Positions 1 through 13,600 of a DNA stretch of 64,000 bases are shown in pieces. The notes under the pieces are model-generated. The model was not told where the DNA came from and made no database searches. It saw only the letters and a list, made by a program, of their open reading frames with translations. The translations under genes were made by a program, and so were the position numbers. Origin of the DNA: Serripes groenlandicus. Its lineage: Eukaryota; Mollusca; Bivalvia; Cardiida; Cardiidae. The stretch covers positions 40,798,066 through 40,862,065 of the forward strand of contig JASEVX010000011.1 of the NCBI GenBank assembly GCA_031761405.1, written 5' to 3'. Numbering within the stretch: position 1 is the stretch's first letter; every line of letters starts with the position of its first letter.

Positions 1-1954
1 CTGTTTTCTTTATGTTATCACTCGACAATACTGAACTGGTCTTGACCTTCCAGTAACGAATGTATATTATTATATCGTACATGTCGTTTCATAATTGTTC
101 TTGATTTGATTGTTGAGAGCCTTTATTGTGAGGTAAATGATGCACACTTTAAAGTTGGTTACATTTCCGAAGAAAATATGATAATCGCCAATTTAAACTC
201 AAGACAAAGTCGATAGCAGTGAAAATAGAACTAACTTTTTATTCATCAACTTTCATGTTTCAAAAATTAACCTGTGTGTTCTGTTTGCCATGCTGTTTTA
301 CGGTCCTTCCATCAGTTTTGTTTTTTTGTTTTGGGTTTTCGCCGTTTAAAACAGGTAAGGTCGTATCGCGGCGGACAGGAAACATGATATTTACCCCCAC
401 ACGTTATATTTATAAAACCAATACCACCAACCTGCCGGAGCTCAACGTTTAATTGACTGCAATCATTTAGACCCATGTAGCTCTTACGAGTCAAGCAAGG
501 GCTAGACTGGTGGTGCCACTCATGTTGAGCGTCCTCCAGCCACGGGAATTCAACAGTATTATAGTCAATCACGTCAATTAACTTAACTACCAGTTTTATT
601 TATCCTCAAACACACGTATCAGTCGTAATACAATACAATACAATATACAATACAATACAATACAATATATTTTAATGCATACAGCCTACAAGTTTTATAG
701 CAAGTTTAAAACAAATAACAATCATACTGACTAATACTATCCCCGCAACCCTAGAGCTAATGCAAGAAGCCATTACAACCTTATTTAAATACATTGTATT
801 TGGCATGACCCGACCGAGGATCGAACCCTGGTTAACCGCTCAGAGATGGATCTCCTACAATGCTGATAAACTGATTTATGTTTCAAGAATTAATGAAATG
901 TTTCGAAACTGCTTTAACCGCCCGTGTGGTTCTATCTTATTGATCCTTTAATGACATATTGGTCACTTAGACATTTTTCATGATGGATGCTTAATTGAGA
1001 AGTCACGGTGACATAAAGTAATCGTACTTGATAACATATTCCCCTTATTGAATCTACAACGGTAGATGGATTTGTCCATCAATGCCGTCACCCCGTCGTT
1101 CAGTTTGAAAACGCGATAAGAATTAACGATATCAACGCGGATTTCGCAATGATAATTTATACTGATTCGTATACACTGCACATTTTCTTTCGTTGGTCTT
1201 TCAGCAAGGATCTGTATTTGGGAAAGGGTTAAATGTTGTATAAGTAGAATATAGTATTATTAGCATCAATAAGGAATATAACTGGAATATTTGAATTTCA
1301 TAAAATGAAATTTCTTAACCAAAGTGTGCCCCTTTTCTTCTATTAGCTATATGAGCTTTACACATATAGACAATGTCACCGTATTTTACACATCAATAAG
1401 ATACATGTATATATTCTTTATTACAGATTCATCTTTGTAAATGTTACATAATATAAAACAAGATACACGAATACAACTTTATAAGTAATTATTCAAAGCC
1501 ATTCTAGAACAAATGTTAATGTGATAAAGATCGATACTTCTGCCGTTGGGGATTGTCATATGGTAAAACCTCAAATAAACAACTGCACTATTTATAACAT
1601 ATAAGCAATAAAATGAAATAAGTAAAAAAAAAACACCCACAAAAACATGACATAACATTTTAAAATACAGGTATGCAAACAAGTTAAAGACTATTTACAC
1701 AGATAAAGTAATCTAGATTTTAAAATATTATCATATATGATACATGTGCATGTTGGTGTTAAACATATTCAAAATGATATTAGGGATGGACATGAAACAC
1801 GCAACAAGCATGGTTTAATTACATATATTAGAGGTATTCTACGTCAACCAACCTTAACGTAATTTTAACAGTGTTGAAAAATACTTTGCTTCACAAAAGT
1901 TTCTAGAAATAGTCTATGACCGATTGGCTAACAGTGCAAACAGGAACATTAATT
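1..1954. other. No supported gene; AT-rich with SINE traces
   Basis: There is a weak microsatellite (ACAAT repeats, 622-668) and a tRNA-like B box on the minus strand near 812-822 (GGGTTCGATCC when read in that direction), which marks a SINE head remnant. A minus-strand frame at 312-572 with several Cys is open but has no convincing splice borders. Confidence 0.5.
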
Positions 1955-2047
1955 GAGCCGTCCCGCGAGAAAACCAGCATTATGGCCTCTGCGTAATGTA
2001 TCGACCCAGATCAGAGGCCATAATGTTGGTTTTCTCGCGGGACGGCT
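1955..2047. mobile_element. B-family foldback, minimal copy
   Basis: The two ends (GAGCCGTCCCGCGAG at the left, its complement at the right) enclose almost nothing. The 93 bases form a near-perfect hairpin with a loop of about 22 bases. Confidence 0.7.
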
Positions 2048-4546
2048 GATATCAGCCTGCTCTGGCTTATCTGCATCTTCACTTGTCGTAAATGTCCAAC
2101 GTTTCGGTGTCTTAGAGCGTCGTTCAAATACATGTAGTATATGTTTAAAATGTTTGGTGAAAATATGCCTCGAGCATCTGACCCCCCTCCCCCCATAAAA
2201 GTCAATTTGTTAGTGTAAGAAGCGTGTAAATATCAAATTTAATAACAGGTTTCCGGTAAAAACAACCAATAAGAAACGAGAACGACGATTATATTTATAA
2301 ATCATAATCGAACGGTCACCATGTAAAATTATTAAATTTCAAAGTATGTGTCTATACTTTACAGCATGACCGCGGTAAACACCGTTATTGTAAGTCCCAG
2401 TTACATCTGTTTAGTAGTAACGTAACACTTAAGGAAGTAGCGTTACTTAAATTGAGACTTTGATCTGCGGCATAGGAGAAGCTACAATTTGAAAATTGTA
2501 CTTTTTAACCCTTATCCTGCTAAACGCTACTAATAACAAAATATGCTCAATATGCTCATTATGCTCTATATTATTCCTAAACTGCACGAGCCAATAATGT
2601 CGAAAAAATCAGCTTGCTCAGTTGCGAAGTATCATAGTGTTCAAATGTGTTCCCAAACCAATCTTGTTTACAAGGCCTGCACCAATGATCCGCAGGATTC
2701 AATCAATAGTGAATGTAATGCTTTGCGCTGAGGGATGCGGGGATTATCAATGGACCAGTAGTACTGGCAACCTACCCCAGGAAACGCCGTGATATAACTG
2801 AACAATTATTGAAAGCGGCGTAAAACACCAAACAATCAATATAATCTGCTGGCATTAAGTAGGATACGGGTTAATAAACAAATTATCGGACACCACATCT
2901 GCTTTCTGATCAGTATCGCCTCTATTCACCAGATAGTCATGCGTGTACTCATTGTAGATAACGATAGACTTAACGTGTCCTGACAAGACGAATATTGTAC
3001 AGACTTATTAATCTGATCTAAGTCGTTGTTAGATCTACCAAACCCTCCTATTATCATGGTCAACATGCAGACGCATTTTACGGCATCCACAGCAGATATA
3101 TATAAAAAGGAAAATATTGCGACCAAGGGAGAAAATAATCACAGTGAGTTCTTTTTCCTTTGGTCACAAGGTTTTCAACACTAATAACAATTTAAAGGTA
3201 GTTTGTATATACTTAATATATTTTCCATATGTATGCGTCAATACTTTCAAAGTCGTCTGCTGAAGAATTGTTGTGCATGGAAATGGGTTCATGTAAATGT
3301 TTTCAATTTGCAATGGGTATGCCACGATGCACACTTTTGTATTAGAAAACAATGAATCTAACCATAACTCTTGATTTTAAATATTAAAATACTTTAGCGA
3401 AATTCAGGTTATATTCTAATTATCTTGCCATAGAAACTGGCATGTATGCCAATATAGATAGACAATAACGCAAATGTACTCAGTTTGTTATGGTTATGCT
3501 AGAAGATCCTTACCATTTCTACTTGTTTGTACCAATTATAGATAACTAAGACTTACATTTCATAAATAAAACAGGGACGTAGATAAGATCTACGTCTCTG
3601 AATACAACTATTGTAAAGGGCACTGATTACAAATTTAATACACTGATGTCTTCCAATTAAATAACACCAATTAACAGGTTAGCTAGATTTATGTATCTGA
3701 ATTTTAAGGAAAGAGATTTACTGTAAAATATACTGTATCATGAATATAAATGTGACCTATGTTATAAAATATGTTTATTCGTTCATATTGTAAAGAATTC
3801 ATGTCAACAACACTTCGTATAGTATACGTGTGTACAGCTATAAATATTGTCAAGGTCTCGTGCCAATAAACATTATAAACATTATGTTTGATGCTTTCAA
3901 ATTTTTCTGTTGTAGATTTGTTGTATGCGGTAAAGGGTTTTAGGTAAATGTTTGCAATGGCGCAACTTCAGTATGATTGACAATAACAGTACTGGAGACT
4001 CGTGCTAATGACCCGGGGGCTGTTCAATACACTATTTCATTGACGGTTTAATCTTTTAATTTCCACCGGAAGTTAATCTGACATGCGCAGAGCAATATTT
4101 CCGTTTTTTTCTTTTCAATTAACTATATGACTAATAGACCAGATTGTTTCCTTCTAAAAAATAATGACATGGTGTATTGACAATCCTAAATTTAGACTTT
4201 TGATATTTGATATGTTCTGTTTATTTATATAATAGTTGTCATCTGTGGCCTCTTTTAAATAACAAATATATCATATATACACATGTATCATATAAGGTAA
4301 CTGACTTGAAAATCACAGAAAAACAGAAATAGTTTTAATCACGGAAAGCATAGTTTAGAACGGTCATTAAAATGGATTAACACTTGATCAATGATAAGAA
4401 GACAACATACTTTTTTAACACAAATACAAAACAACATTTTTTTGTGTCATCGTTTCAAAGAGAGAACATTATTATTATTTATATGTTAATTAATTTATAA
4501 TATTTAATTTTTCAATTTACTTTTTTATTTATATATTTAAATTATT
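2048..4546. other. Upstream flank of gene 1; no gene seen
   Basis: It holds a SINE tail (2728-2846, ending in CAATCAAT) and two eroded A-family pieces (about 3140-3290 and 3890-3955, each with AAAGTCGTCTGCTG-like cores). No TATA box or CpG-rich promoter can be identified near the ATG at 4547. Confidence 0.5.
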
Positions 4547-4631
4547 ATGGATTTTAGAAAGATGCTGGTTCCACGTTATTTCTGTGTTGGAATTCTACTT
4601 GTGCTTGGATTAGCAGTGAGAAGTGCAGCAG
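4547..4631 (+). CDS. Gene 1 exon 1: start codon and signal peptide
   Basis: The ATG opens 28 codons plus one base. They encode a short basic N-end, then a hydrophobic core (FCVGILLVLGLAV), then RSAA, as in a cleavable secretory signal. The donor GCAG|GTAAGT is strong. The bases before the ATG are almost pure A+T, so no promoter or initiator context can be defined, and an upstream non-coding exon is possible. Confidence 0.7.
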
Positions 4632-7600
4632 GTAAGTTGTTGTTGCTGTTTGCCTGTTATTCAAGTATTCCCTGAACTCTAATCGTTTCGTTTTTTTCTG
4701 TTGATCGTTCTGTCTTGGTGCTGAAAGCCAGATGGTGATAACAATTTCGAAATGTTAAAACCTTTGCAAATATTGCTAATAGTGACAACAAAGTAAGTAG
4801 TAAGTAGTTCAACACTATTTTTGCAGTAAATGTTGAAAAACTGTCCATTTAAATTCATGAAAATCAAATGTACACAATTTGGCTTACTGGAATGACAATG
4901 AATCATACACGATCAATATTTAGATGGTTATGGTACTGGAAAATTAAATCATTACTCTGATTTTATAAAATTATTATGATTCTACTATTTCACGACAACT
5001 TTTGAAAAATTTCAAACATTGACTGAAATATCTATTTTTTGGAGTTTAGCACCTTTACATATTGACTAGATATTAAAACCTACCATTCTTGGTACTAACA
5101 AATATCGCCTCATTTGAACGATTATTTTTAAAGAGTTTGCAATATTGCTATTCCATGCAGTTTTCCACACAGCAGAGCGTGATTCCCGTACTTCTGTTCT
5201 ACCTGTTTGGTATCCAGCAAAACGAGAATCTCGCTTTGGCATTTTAACTAGTTTGAAGCCCAAACGAACGAGAAAAACGAGAGCTCAGTCGGTAGCGACG
5301 TGGGCTGTCAATCCAGGATTTTTTAGTTCAAATCCCATCTCGGCCAACATTCTTTCCGACGTTTGACAAAAGTCACTCTGACAAGCGTCATTCGTCTTTC
5401 ACCAATGGGCTAATAGTCTATGTGGAAAAGCAGCAAGTTGCTTGGAAAGTAGGTTGTGTGAAGTACAGGTACGAGAAAGCCTGGAAACACATGCGTAGGT
5501 GAACTGGCTGCCGTGATATGACTTGCAAATTGTTGAAAACGGCGATAAACACCAATCAATCAATCTTTTTTCTTCACAGTTGCAGAGTCAAAAGAAGTCT
5601 TTCCATTCAATCTGGTTGAAGAACGCCACGCCTTGGCAGGTCGGATACAGCCAGACACGTATCGCGGACAGCGAGTTGTCGCCATTTTGGAAGGTGGAGG
5701 TCACGGGGAAGCGGAGGAACATTTTCTAAAAATAGAAAAAGAAGTAAATGGGAAACCCAAGGTAGTTGTTTGTTTACAGTTATCTACATAATAATAATAT
5801 ATGATAATGTCTTCAACAGATGTAAAACTAACGAGTTTATCTATTAGTTAAAGTGTACTCATAAAAATGTTTAAAATAATTGTGGAAAAGGAGAAACATT
5901 TTTTCATTTGCCAAAATGTCTACAAAAGTTGTCTGCTGCAGATGCATCAAGATGATTAACTTTGAACCATCCGCACTTCTGCCATCTTACATGTTTGATA
6001 CGTTATTTAAATTTAAGATACATTGCAAGACGTTTTTTAAATCATCGTTGTACTTTTAACGAATTTAAAGATCAGCAAGAAAAAGTGTTTCGACTCATAT
6101 AAAACAATTATTACCATATTTATAATGTCTCCATTTAGGTAAATATTCAATACAGTGTAAGAGTAGATGCAAAAACGTATATATTCTAGAATTGTCATAT
6201 TAGTGTAAGTTTTGATATCATGCAGAGGTCCAAAAAAGGAGGGGTTAACAGCTCTTATCCCCACAATATCTCTCTTATTATCCAACCAAACCCTATGTTG
6301 TAGCTACTGAAAAGAAGCGTCTCATTCAGGCGATTCTTTTGAGTTTCCACAACATAGGGTTAGCGGACAAAATAAGTATTTTAAAACAAGCAAGTCGCTC
6401 CTGATCTAGAGCTATGGAAGGTTGTAAGCGTATTTTGTAACAAAACAAAGCGTTGAGTTCTTCAAAAGTGTTAACCCTTTCCCTCATAAGACAATTCTGC
6501 AGCAGACGACTTTGAACATATTTTGTCAAATAATGGAAAATCTCTATAATTGAATGGATAACCTATGACTAAAAGTGGAAAACATTGTGACAAAAGGAGA
6601 AATTGCACGTTTTGTGCAATTTCTTCTTTTGTTACTATGTTTTCAAAAAGCCCCCATACGACAATTCTGCAGCAGACGACTTTGAACATATTTTGTCAAA
6701 TAATGGAAAATCTCTATAATTGAATGGATAACCTATGACTAAAAGTGGAAAACATTGTGACAAAAGGAGAAATTGCACGTTTTGTGCAATTTCTTCTTTT
6801 GTTACTATGTTTTCAAAAAACCGTCTGCTGCAGAGGCGTCAGAAAGCGTCTATATGAGGGAAAAGGTTAAGTATTTCGTAACGTAAGAGAGCTATATAAA
6901 AGCATAAAGCAACGCCTTTTGAATCGTTTTGAACTTACAACGATAGCATCGCAAAATGTCGTACAAAATATATAAGGCAAAGGCAGACTTTTAAGGGGGC
7001 TTAAATTATTTCGTATTATAGGGTTTATTCAACATTATACTTCAAGAAAATTATTTCAGATATGATCAGAATTCGTGTATGAGTTGAAAAACATTACCAC
7101 AACACTATTTCAATATTTATTTCAGTTTCAAGTTTCTGTTTGCTTTAACTTACTTCTCGTTTTAAATGTTTTAAGAGGATTATATGTCTGGAACAAGACG
7201 AATATTTGTATAAAAACAAATATACATATCAACAAACAATGCCTAGACTGAAGATAGTTTGATCGTAGAAAAAACCCACTAAAACAATCAAACAAATAAA
7301 ACATTGAGTACACAAATAAATCATAACACAGACAAGATTCTCATGTTAATTACACCTCCACCTGATTTAACCCTTTCAACTATATAGACGAACTTTGACG
7401 CTTATGCAGCCAACGACTTTTGAAAATATTGTGATAAAAAGAGAAATTGCTCATAAACGCTATAATGTTACCGTAATACTGTTGTAAGTTGGATGTTTCA
7501 TTCTTTTTCTTTCTTTAAAAAACCCAGGACTTTGACAGAACTTTTTCAGAATTGTCTTTTACAATGAAACAAATACGTTCAGTGAACTCTTGGTAAATAT

Positions 7601-10600
7601 TGAGCCTTATTTCATGTATAAATCATTCCTTTATACATACTCCTAATTCAATTAACCGATTTTGTGAAACCTGCATCCGCGACGTGATATAACTAACTAA
7701 TTGTTGAAAGCGGCGTTTAACACCAAACAATCAATCACTATAGAGTCTGTTTTAAAAACAAATCAGCAGATTAAAGATTTGATGTATATAATTTATCAAC
7801 GCGAATTACTCGTATTTAAACCTCGTCACACGGTGTAGAAATGATTGAATGTCAATTGCACACACGGAATAATCCGATCGGACTACGCCCATGCACAGGC
7901 CGATCTGGATTTTCGCCGGTCTTCATATCACGAAGGTCGGTTTGAGTGTGGCCTTGTCAAATTGGTATTAGTATGGCTTCAATGATAGATGTGAACTGAT
8001 ATTAATACAATTTATTATATTCCTGTCTAAAATAGTTTTTCTTTGTTCACGAAGGCTCTGACAACGAAGTGCTGTGATATTACAATGCCATCCAACAAGC
8101 GTCCCAAACCTACAGCCCACCGACACACACAACGTACGTATAGTATACAGCTAACTCTTTATCCACTTGGAAACGTATTTAGACGCATCTGCAGCAGTGA
8201 ACAAAATCCAGTTATACGAAGATATTGCTCATAACAAGCAAGTTCTTCTTTTATCATAATGTTTTCTATTCTATTCAATAATTATACTTTCATTTAAAGA
8301 GATTTTCCGTATTGTTTGCACAACAATGTTTGCTGCAGATATTTTGTACGTACGTAAGTGTTATATAAAACGAGTTTCATAGATTCTATGAACAGTGAAA
8401 TCTGTTACTGAGAATAGTATATCTAAGGCCTTCACCGGCAGTATAGATATTATTATATTCAGAAACGTTTTCTTTTGAATACAAATAACAGAGAATTACA
8501 TTCCTGTATTATATTTATAGCTGTTTCCTTAATATATCTTTGTAATTCGATAGCAATTGGGATCGATGTTGTCTCCTAGTAAATGTAGTCTTTTTTTCCC
8601 AGTGAGTGTTACCGCATCTGCGTCCGAAACCATAAAACTCTGAAAACGTTCTCAGTGCTCAGAAATGAACTCCATGCTGTTAATAAGGCTTCTGATTGAT
8701 TAATTTGGAGAACAAACTTGCTTCTAACCAATCAGATACTTGAGCACAAATTCTGAGCACAGTATAAATAATTATAGTTTTGGGGCCAGATGTAATAAAA
8801 CAACAAACATGTACGTATATAGCAGTAAACTACACATGTGTTCACGAAGGTCAGAATCAGGTCAATGTCACCGAGGTATACCACGTAGATGCACAGTCTG
8901 ACCAACATCCTCGATTTCTGTCTTTAGTTTTAAATAATCCTGTGCTTCTGTGTTTCTACATATCTTTCTTTTGGTGGGGTTTTACGCCGCTTTCAACATT
9001 ATTTCAGTTATATCACGGCGATAGTTCACTTATTCGTGGTCCCTGAGTAAACAAACAAGTACTGCGCTAGAAGAAAATGTGCCTTGTTCAAGGGCACTCC
9101 ATTATGAGCACAGCGCCGAGACTGGGGATCGAACAAAGGACGCCCGGTTCCTAATCCCCGACGCTAACCACTAAGCCACGGTGGATTTAGTCATCTTTTT
9201 ATAAAATATTTCTTACTATTGCACTTAAATTGGATACCTTCATTAATTAAAGCGCTCCCCACCATGCCGTCAAATCAAATGACATCGATCAAAGACGTCA
9301 ACCCTACCGCATCATCTGCCGACTCTACAACTGAAGACAGTGAGTAACATTATTTATCATTAACACATTACAGAAGACACATTACGTCCTAACAGTAAAA
9401 CCACAATGGGAAACTATTGTAAACAAAATGATCATGATCTACAATAAGTCCTTATGGACGTAATCTTCAAAGCTATCAACTCATAATGTTTGCTTCCGAG
9501 TTATTACATCATCTCTCCTAGACGTTTCAAAGCCCATGACTTTGAAATTAACGTTAACCATTCTAATATGCATTTGTGAGCTTCCTGCAGCAAATATCCT
9601 TTGGAAACATGGTGGCAAAAGGGGAAATTGCCCATATTAGCAATCCCCCATATTGTGTTCAATTCTATTTATTGATTAAACTTTCATTAGTAATAGCTGT
9701 TTGGTGGATTGGTAACCATGATATACCAAACTGTTCACTGAACGCATGGCTGAACGGATACCACATTCATAGTACAGAACATACAGAACAGAACATAAGT
9801 TTATTTACAACACAATGATATAAGCTCATTGTGCATAACATACATAATTAACATACATGGCAATCTTTTGAAATAAATGGTCCTTGAATAACATTAATGC
9901 AAGGAATACTCGAGCGAGCGCTATCAGATATCCACTAATCAAATTGCAGATTCTAACTCTTAACAGCCATTCAACTAATCCGTTATGTATATCTGAGCGC
10001 ACACTATTGACGCATTCAGGTAACACTTACACAGCTATCACTCGAAATAATGCTAGCTGTCTCCACCAATGAAATTACAGATTTTAACTAACACTTGCCC
10101 GAGTTCTCTGTACTTTAGGAAAGTCTGAGCGCACTAGTGTTCTAGAGGCTTAACATTAACCATTCAGCTTACTGTTGTGTTATACTTCAGGTAGTATATC
10201 CGCCAATCAAATTTGAGCTTTTAAACTACCAACACCAATCCTTTTTCTTCGATACGTATATCTGAGTGCACGCCACGGGTGTATTCAGATAGCACTAACA
10301 CAGCGATCACTCGGGAGAATGCTAGCTGTCTCCACCAATCAAATAACATATTTTAACTAACACATGCCCGAGTGCTCGAGATGTAAGGACACTCTGAACG
10401 CGCTACCGTTTTAGAGGCTTACTTGTTGGTCAACTTACACTACTGTATTGTGTTAGACCTCCGGAAGTGACTTCAACAATCGGATTATAGTTGTTACACC
10501 CTTTCTCACATACAGTTAATACACAGAAGACTACTTTACTAAGACTTAGGCAAAATATCGAAGATTTCTATGAGGGTAAGCTTAATTGATAACAGTTTAA

Positions 10601-13600
10601 ATAACACTAACACATCGAACAGTTGTTCGAGTGCTACCCCAAGTCACCAATCAAAGGACGACTATTAACACGTTGAAGTATTCGGTATGTTAAAGGAGTG
10701 TTAATTTGTTGAAATGAGTTTTAAAAGTCGTACGGTGAAATGCGTTAAAATTTGTCGAAATATGTCTATCTGTGGGAAAGTCTTAACAAGCAACACGCAT
10801 ACTACTACTTTATAACATCTACACTCCTGATTCCTGGCTAGGAAAAGTGCATTGCCAAGGGGCACTCCATCGTGACTGCGGCGAGGAAGGAACGAACCCG
10901 GGGCTCCCGTTCCAAAGACTCCACGCTAACCACTCGGTTACAGCGGTTTCCTGAATAATGTTAAACATTTCCTCTTTATTTCAGATGAACTCACTGGAAC
11001 CCCTGGTCACGGAAGAGCCGCGCATAGTCAAATAAGAACCGATCATATAGTACATATAGTTCACAAACGCAACGTAGACACCAATAATAAACCAGTTACT
11101 ACGGCAACTAGCTTGATTACTATGGCATTCGTTGTCATGGATACGAAAGCCTTCAGAGTGGACCATGATGGTTATATTATTGTTGAAGATGTTAAAGAGA
11201 TAGAGGGAACGGATATGATAGAATTCTTTGTAAGTTAGTCCATTCCCTGACTTATGTCAACTAGTCATTTTTTGAAAACATTGCTGAAAAATTAGCGATT
11301 CCTCAAATTGTGCATTTTATCCTTTTCCCCAAAAAATGTATTTTTGACTCTGAATCAAAATTAAAATTGGGACATTTATCAACATTTAATCTTTTTTGAC
11401 GAATCTTATTAAAATTAACATATTTTGCGTATATTGCAAAACAAGCTTTCAGCTTATGTTAAAGCTTTCAGCTTATGTTAAAGCTTTCAGCTTATGTTAA
11501 TCACGCACCAAATCCGCTTCCTGGAAATTGACTCGGTTCTCGCCCCGTATTGGTGAAAACCCCACAGGCAGAACCCGCTCGTTGACCCTGCGTAATTCAA
11601 TCTTGCTGTTTGTCAATTACACACAGAAGGGTTCGACTGTCATTATACAATTTAATAACGTTCAATAGACACTAAACTGTGACATCTAACGTGAAAATCC
11701 AGTTCGTTTCAACGAAAACGTTTGTGTATCACGTGTTTGTTTTTTTCTTTGTATCACGTATTTGTGCATCACGTGTTTGTTTTTTCTTTGTATCACGTAT
11801 TTGTGTATCACGTGTTAGTGTTTCCTGTGTATCACGTATTTGTGTATCACGTGTTTGTTTTTCCTTTGTACACCGTGTGATTGTTGTAACAGATAGTGTG
11901 AAGTCTGTGTCACAAGTATAGAGCAAGACCAGCCGTTGCTTCCGTGGTATCTGACCATGCTCTCTACTGTTGACTGTTGAACTTAACAATTTTATCTTGC
12001 TATCCATACAATTGGCTAAAGACTTTTCCAAAGAGAAAGCTGGACAAGTCCATTTAAAAAGCATCGACATTGAAACATTTAAATGCAGGACTTTCTATCC
12101 CTGTGTGGACTATGCGTATACTTGCAGGAATAGTTTCTGTTCGTGTATAGACAGGATCCTTTTCTCCAAATGCGACTCATTGACATTAACCTATTTTCTA
12201 TGATAACGTTTCATATACTTACAGGTATTATTGGAAGATACCAGCACTGGTAAATCCCTTTCCAACCCGATTCCCTTTATCATTTACGTTGAACGTCCCG
12301 TGTCGAGTGGATACCCCGCCGTTCCCGCGGTGTTTGCCGGCGTACTCGTGTTAATTGTGGTCTTCCTTGCATGTTTGATACCATTTGTTACCAGAGCTAA
12401 ACGGAGGATGAAGCTTGGAAAGCCAGTCTTTAAGGTATGTTTTCAGATATATATTTGTATTATTTAATACTAAGCGGGTAAAATGCTTGTAAACATATAT
12501 TTATATATATATTCTCATATAAGTAACATCCATATACAATTAATATCAAACACACAAAACCGTCCACTTTTGCAAAGATATATGGAACATTTCTATACAT
12601 GGCCATTCAAACAAACCTATAAGAGCCTTGTGATATACGCATGTGGTATACAGCTATTGCATTATTCTACTATTTACAACACAAAATCGAGCATTTACTT
12701 AAAACTAAATGCATGCATACATGATATATATATACAATAAGCACTGTCGCGAATAAAAGACATGTTGTGTAAATAAGTTTCAATAATCGACGGATGAATC
12801 CACCATGGCCGAGAGGTTAGCGTCGGGGATTAGGAACCGGGCGTTCCGAGTTCGATTTCAAGTCGTGTCGGTCATGGGGAAGTGCCCATGCGCAAGTAAC
12901 ATTTCCTTAGCATAGTTCTGGTTGGCTTACCCAGGGGTCATAAATAAGAGACCTCTGTCGCCGTGATATAACTGAAATGATGTTGAGAGCGGCGTAAAAC
13001 AAAGTAAATCCTCTTGTTAAAAACGATGGGCTTAGATATCGAGGGCTTGGCGTGAAACTGTTGTAACTAAAATTGGTATTTTTGTTACCAAGGTTATTTA
13101 CCTCGCCATAAAGTCTTTATAAGCGTTAAATCATTTTTTCTTTGTAAACAATAACAATTTAGGTGCCATTGCTCGTATCTTCAGATCCACAATGTTTAAA
13201 TATCAGTCGTCCCGTGAGAAAACCAACATTGTGGACTCTGCGTAAAGTATCGAACCGGATTAACCTAAGCATGCCGCGCAGGCTAATCCGGTCAGACACT
13301 TATCGCCTCCTGCCGATTTTCTGTTTTATATGATAATCTATACCGTTATCTCCCTGAGACGGAATGTGTCGGTCTGGATCAGCCTGCGAGATCTGGGTCG
13401 ATACATTTCGCAAACTCAATACAGTTGTTTTTTTATCGTGGAACGGCTCATATATATTACTTACACAATCTTGTAAGAAGATGCTGTCAACGTGTGTGGA
13501 TTCTAATAAGACGAAACCGGTCTACATAGTTTACATATATATTACTTTCACAAGTAAGAAGATACTGCCATCTTGTGTAGATTCTAAATAGACGAAGCAG

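Noticed and set aside
312..572. Minus-strand 86-codon frame with five Cys
   Set aside because: The composition is protein-like, but no acceptor is found and the donor-like site falls inside the Cys-rich part.
8831..8875. Small exon in gene 1 (CVHEGQNQVNVTE)
   Set aside because: It starts in phase 1 but ends in phase 0, which does not fit exon 4. The VHEG similarity to the sequence before exon 3 may be chance.
11970..12203. Cys-containing frame (CRTFYPCVDYAYTC) just before gene 1 exon 6
   Set aside because: No splice sites in phase with exons 5 and 6, which already join cleanly.
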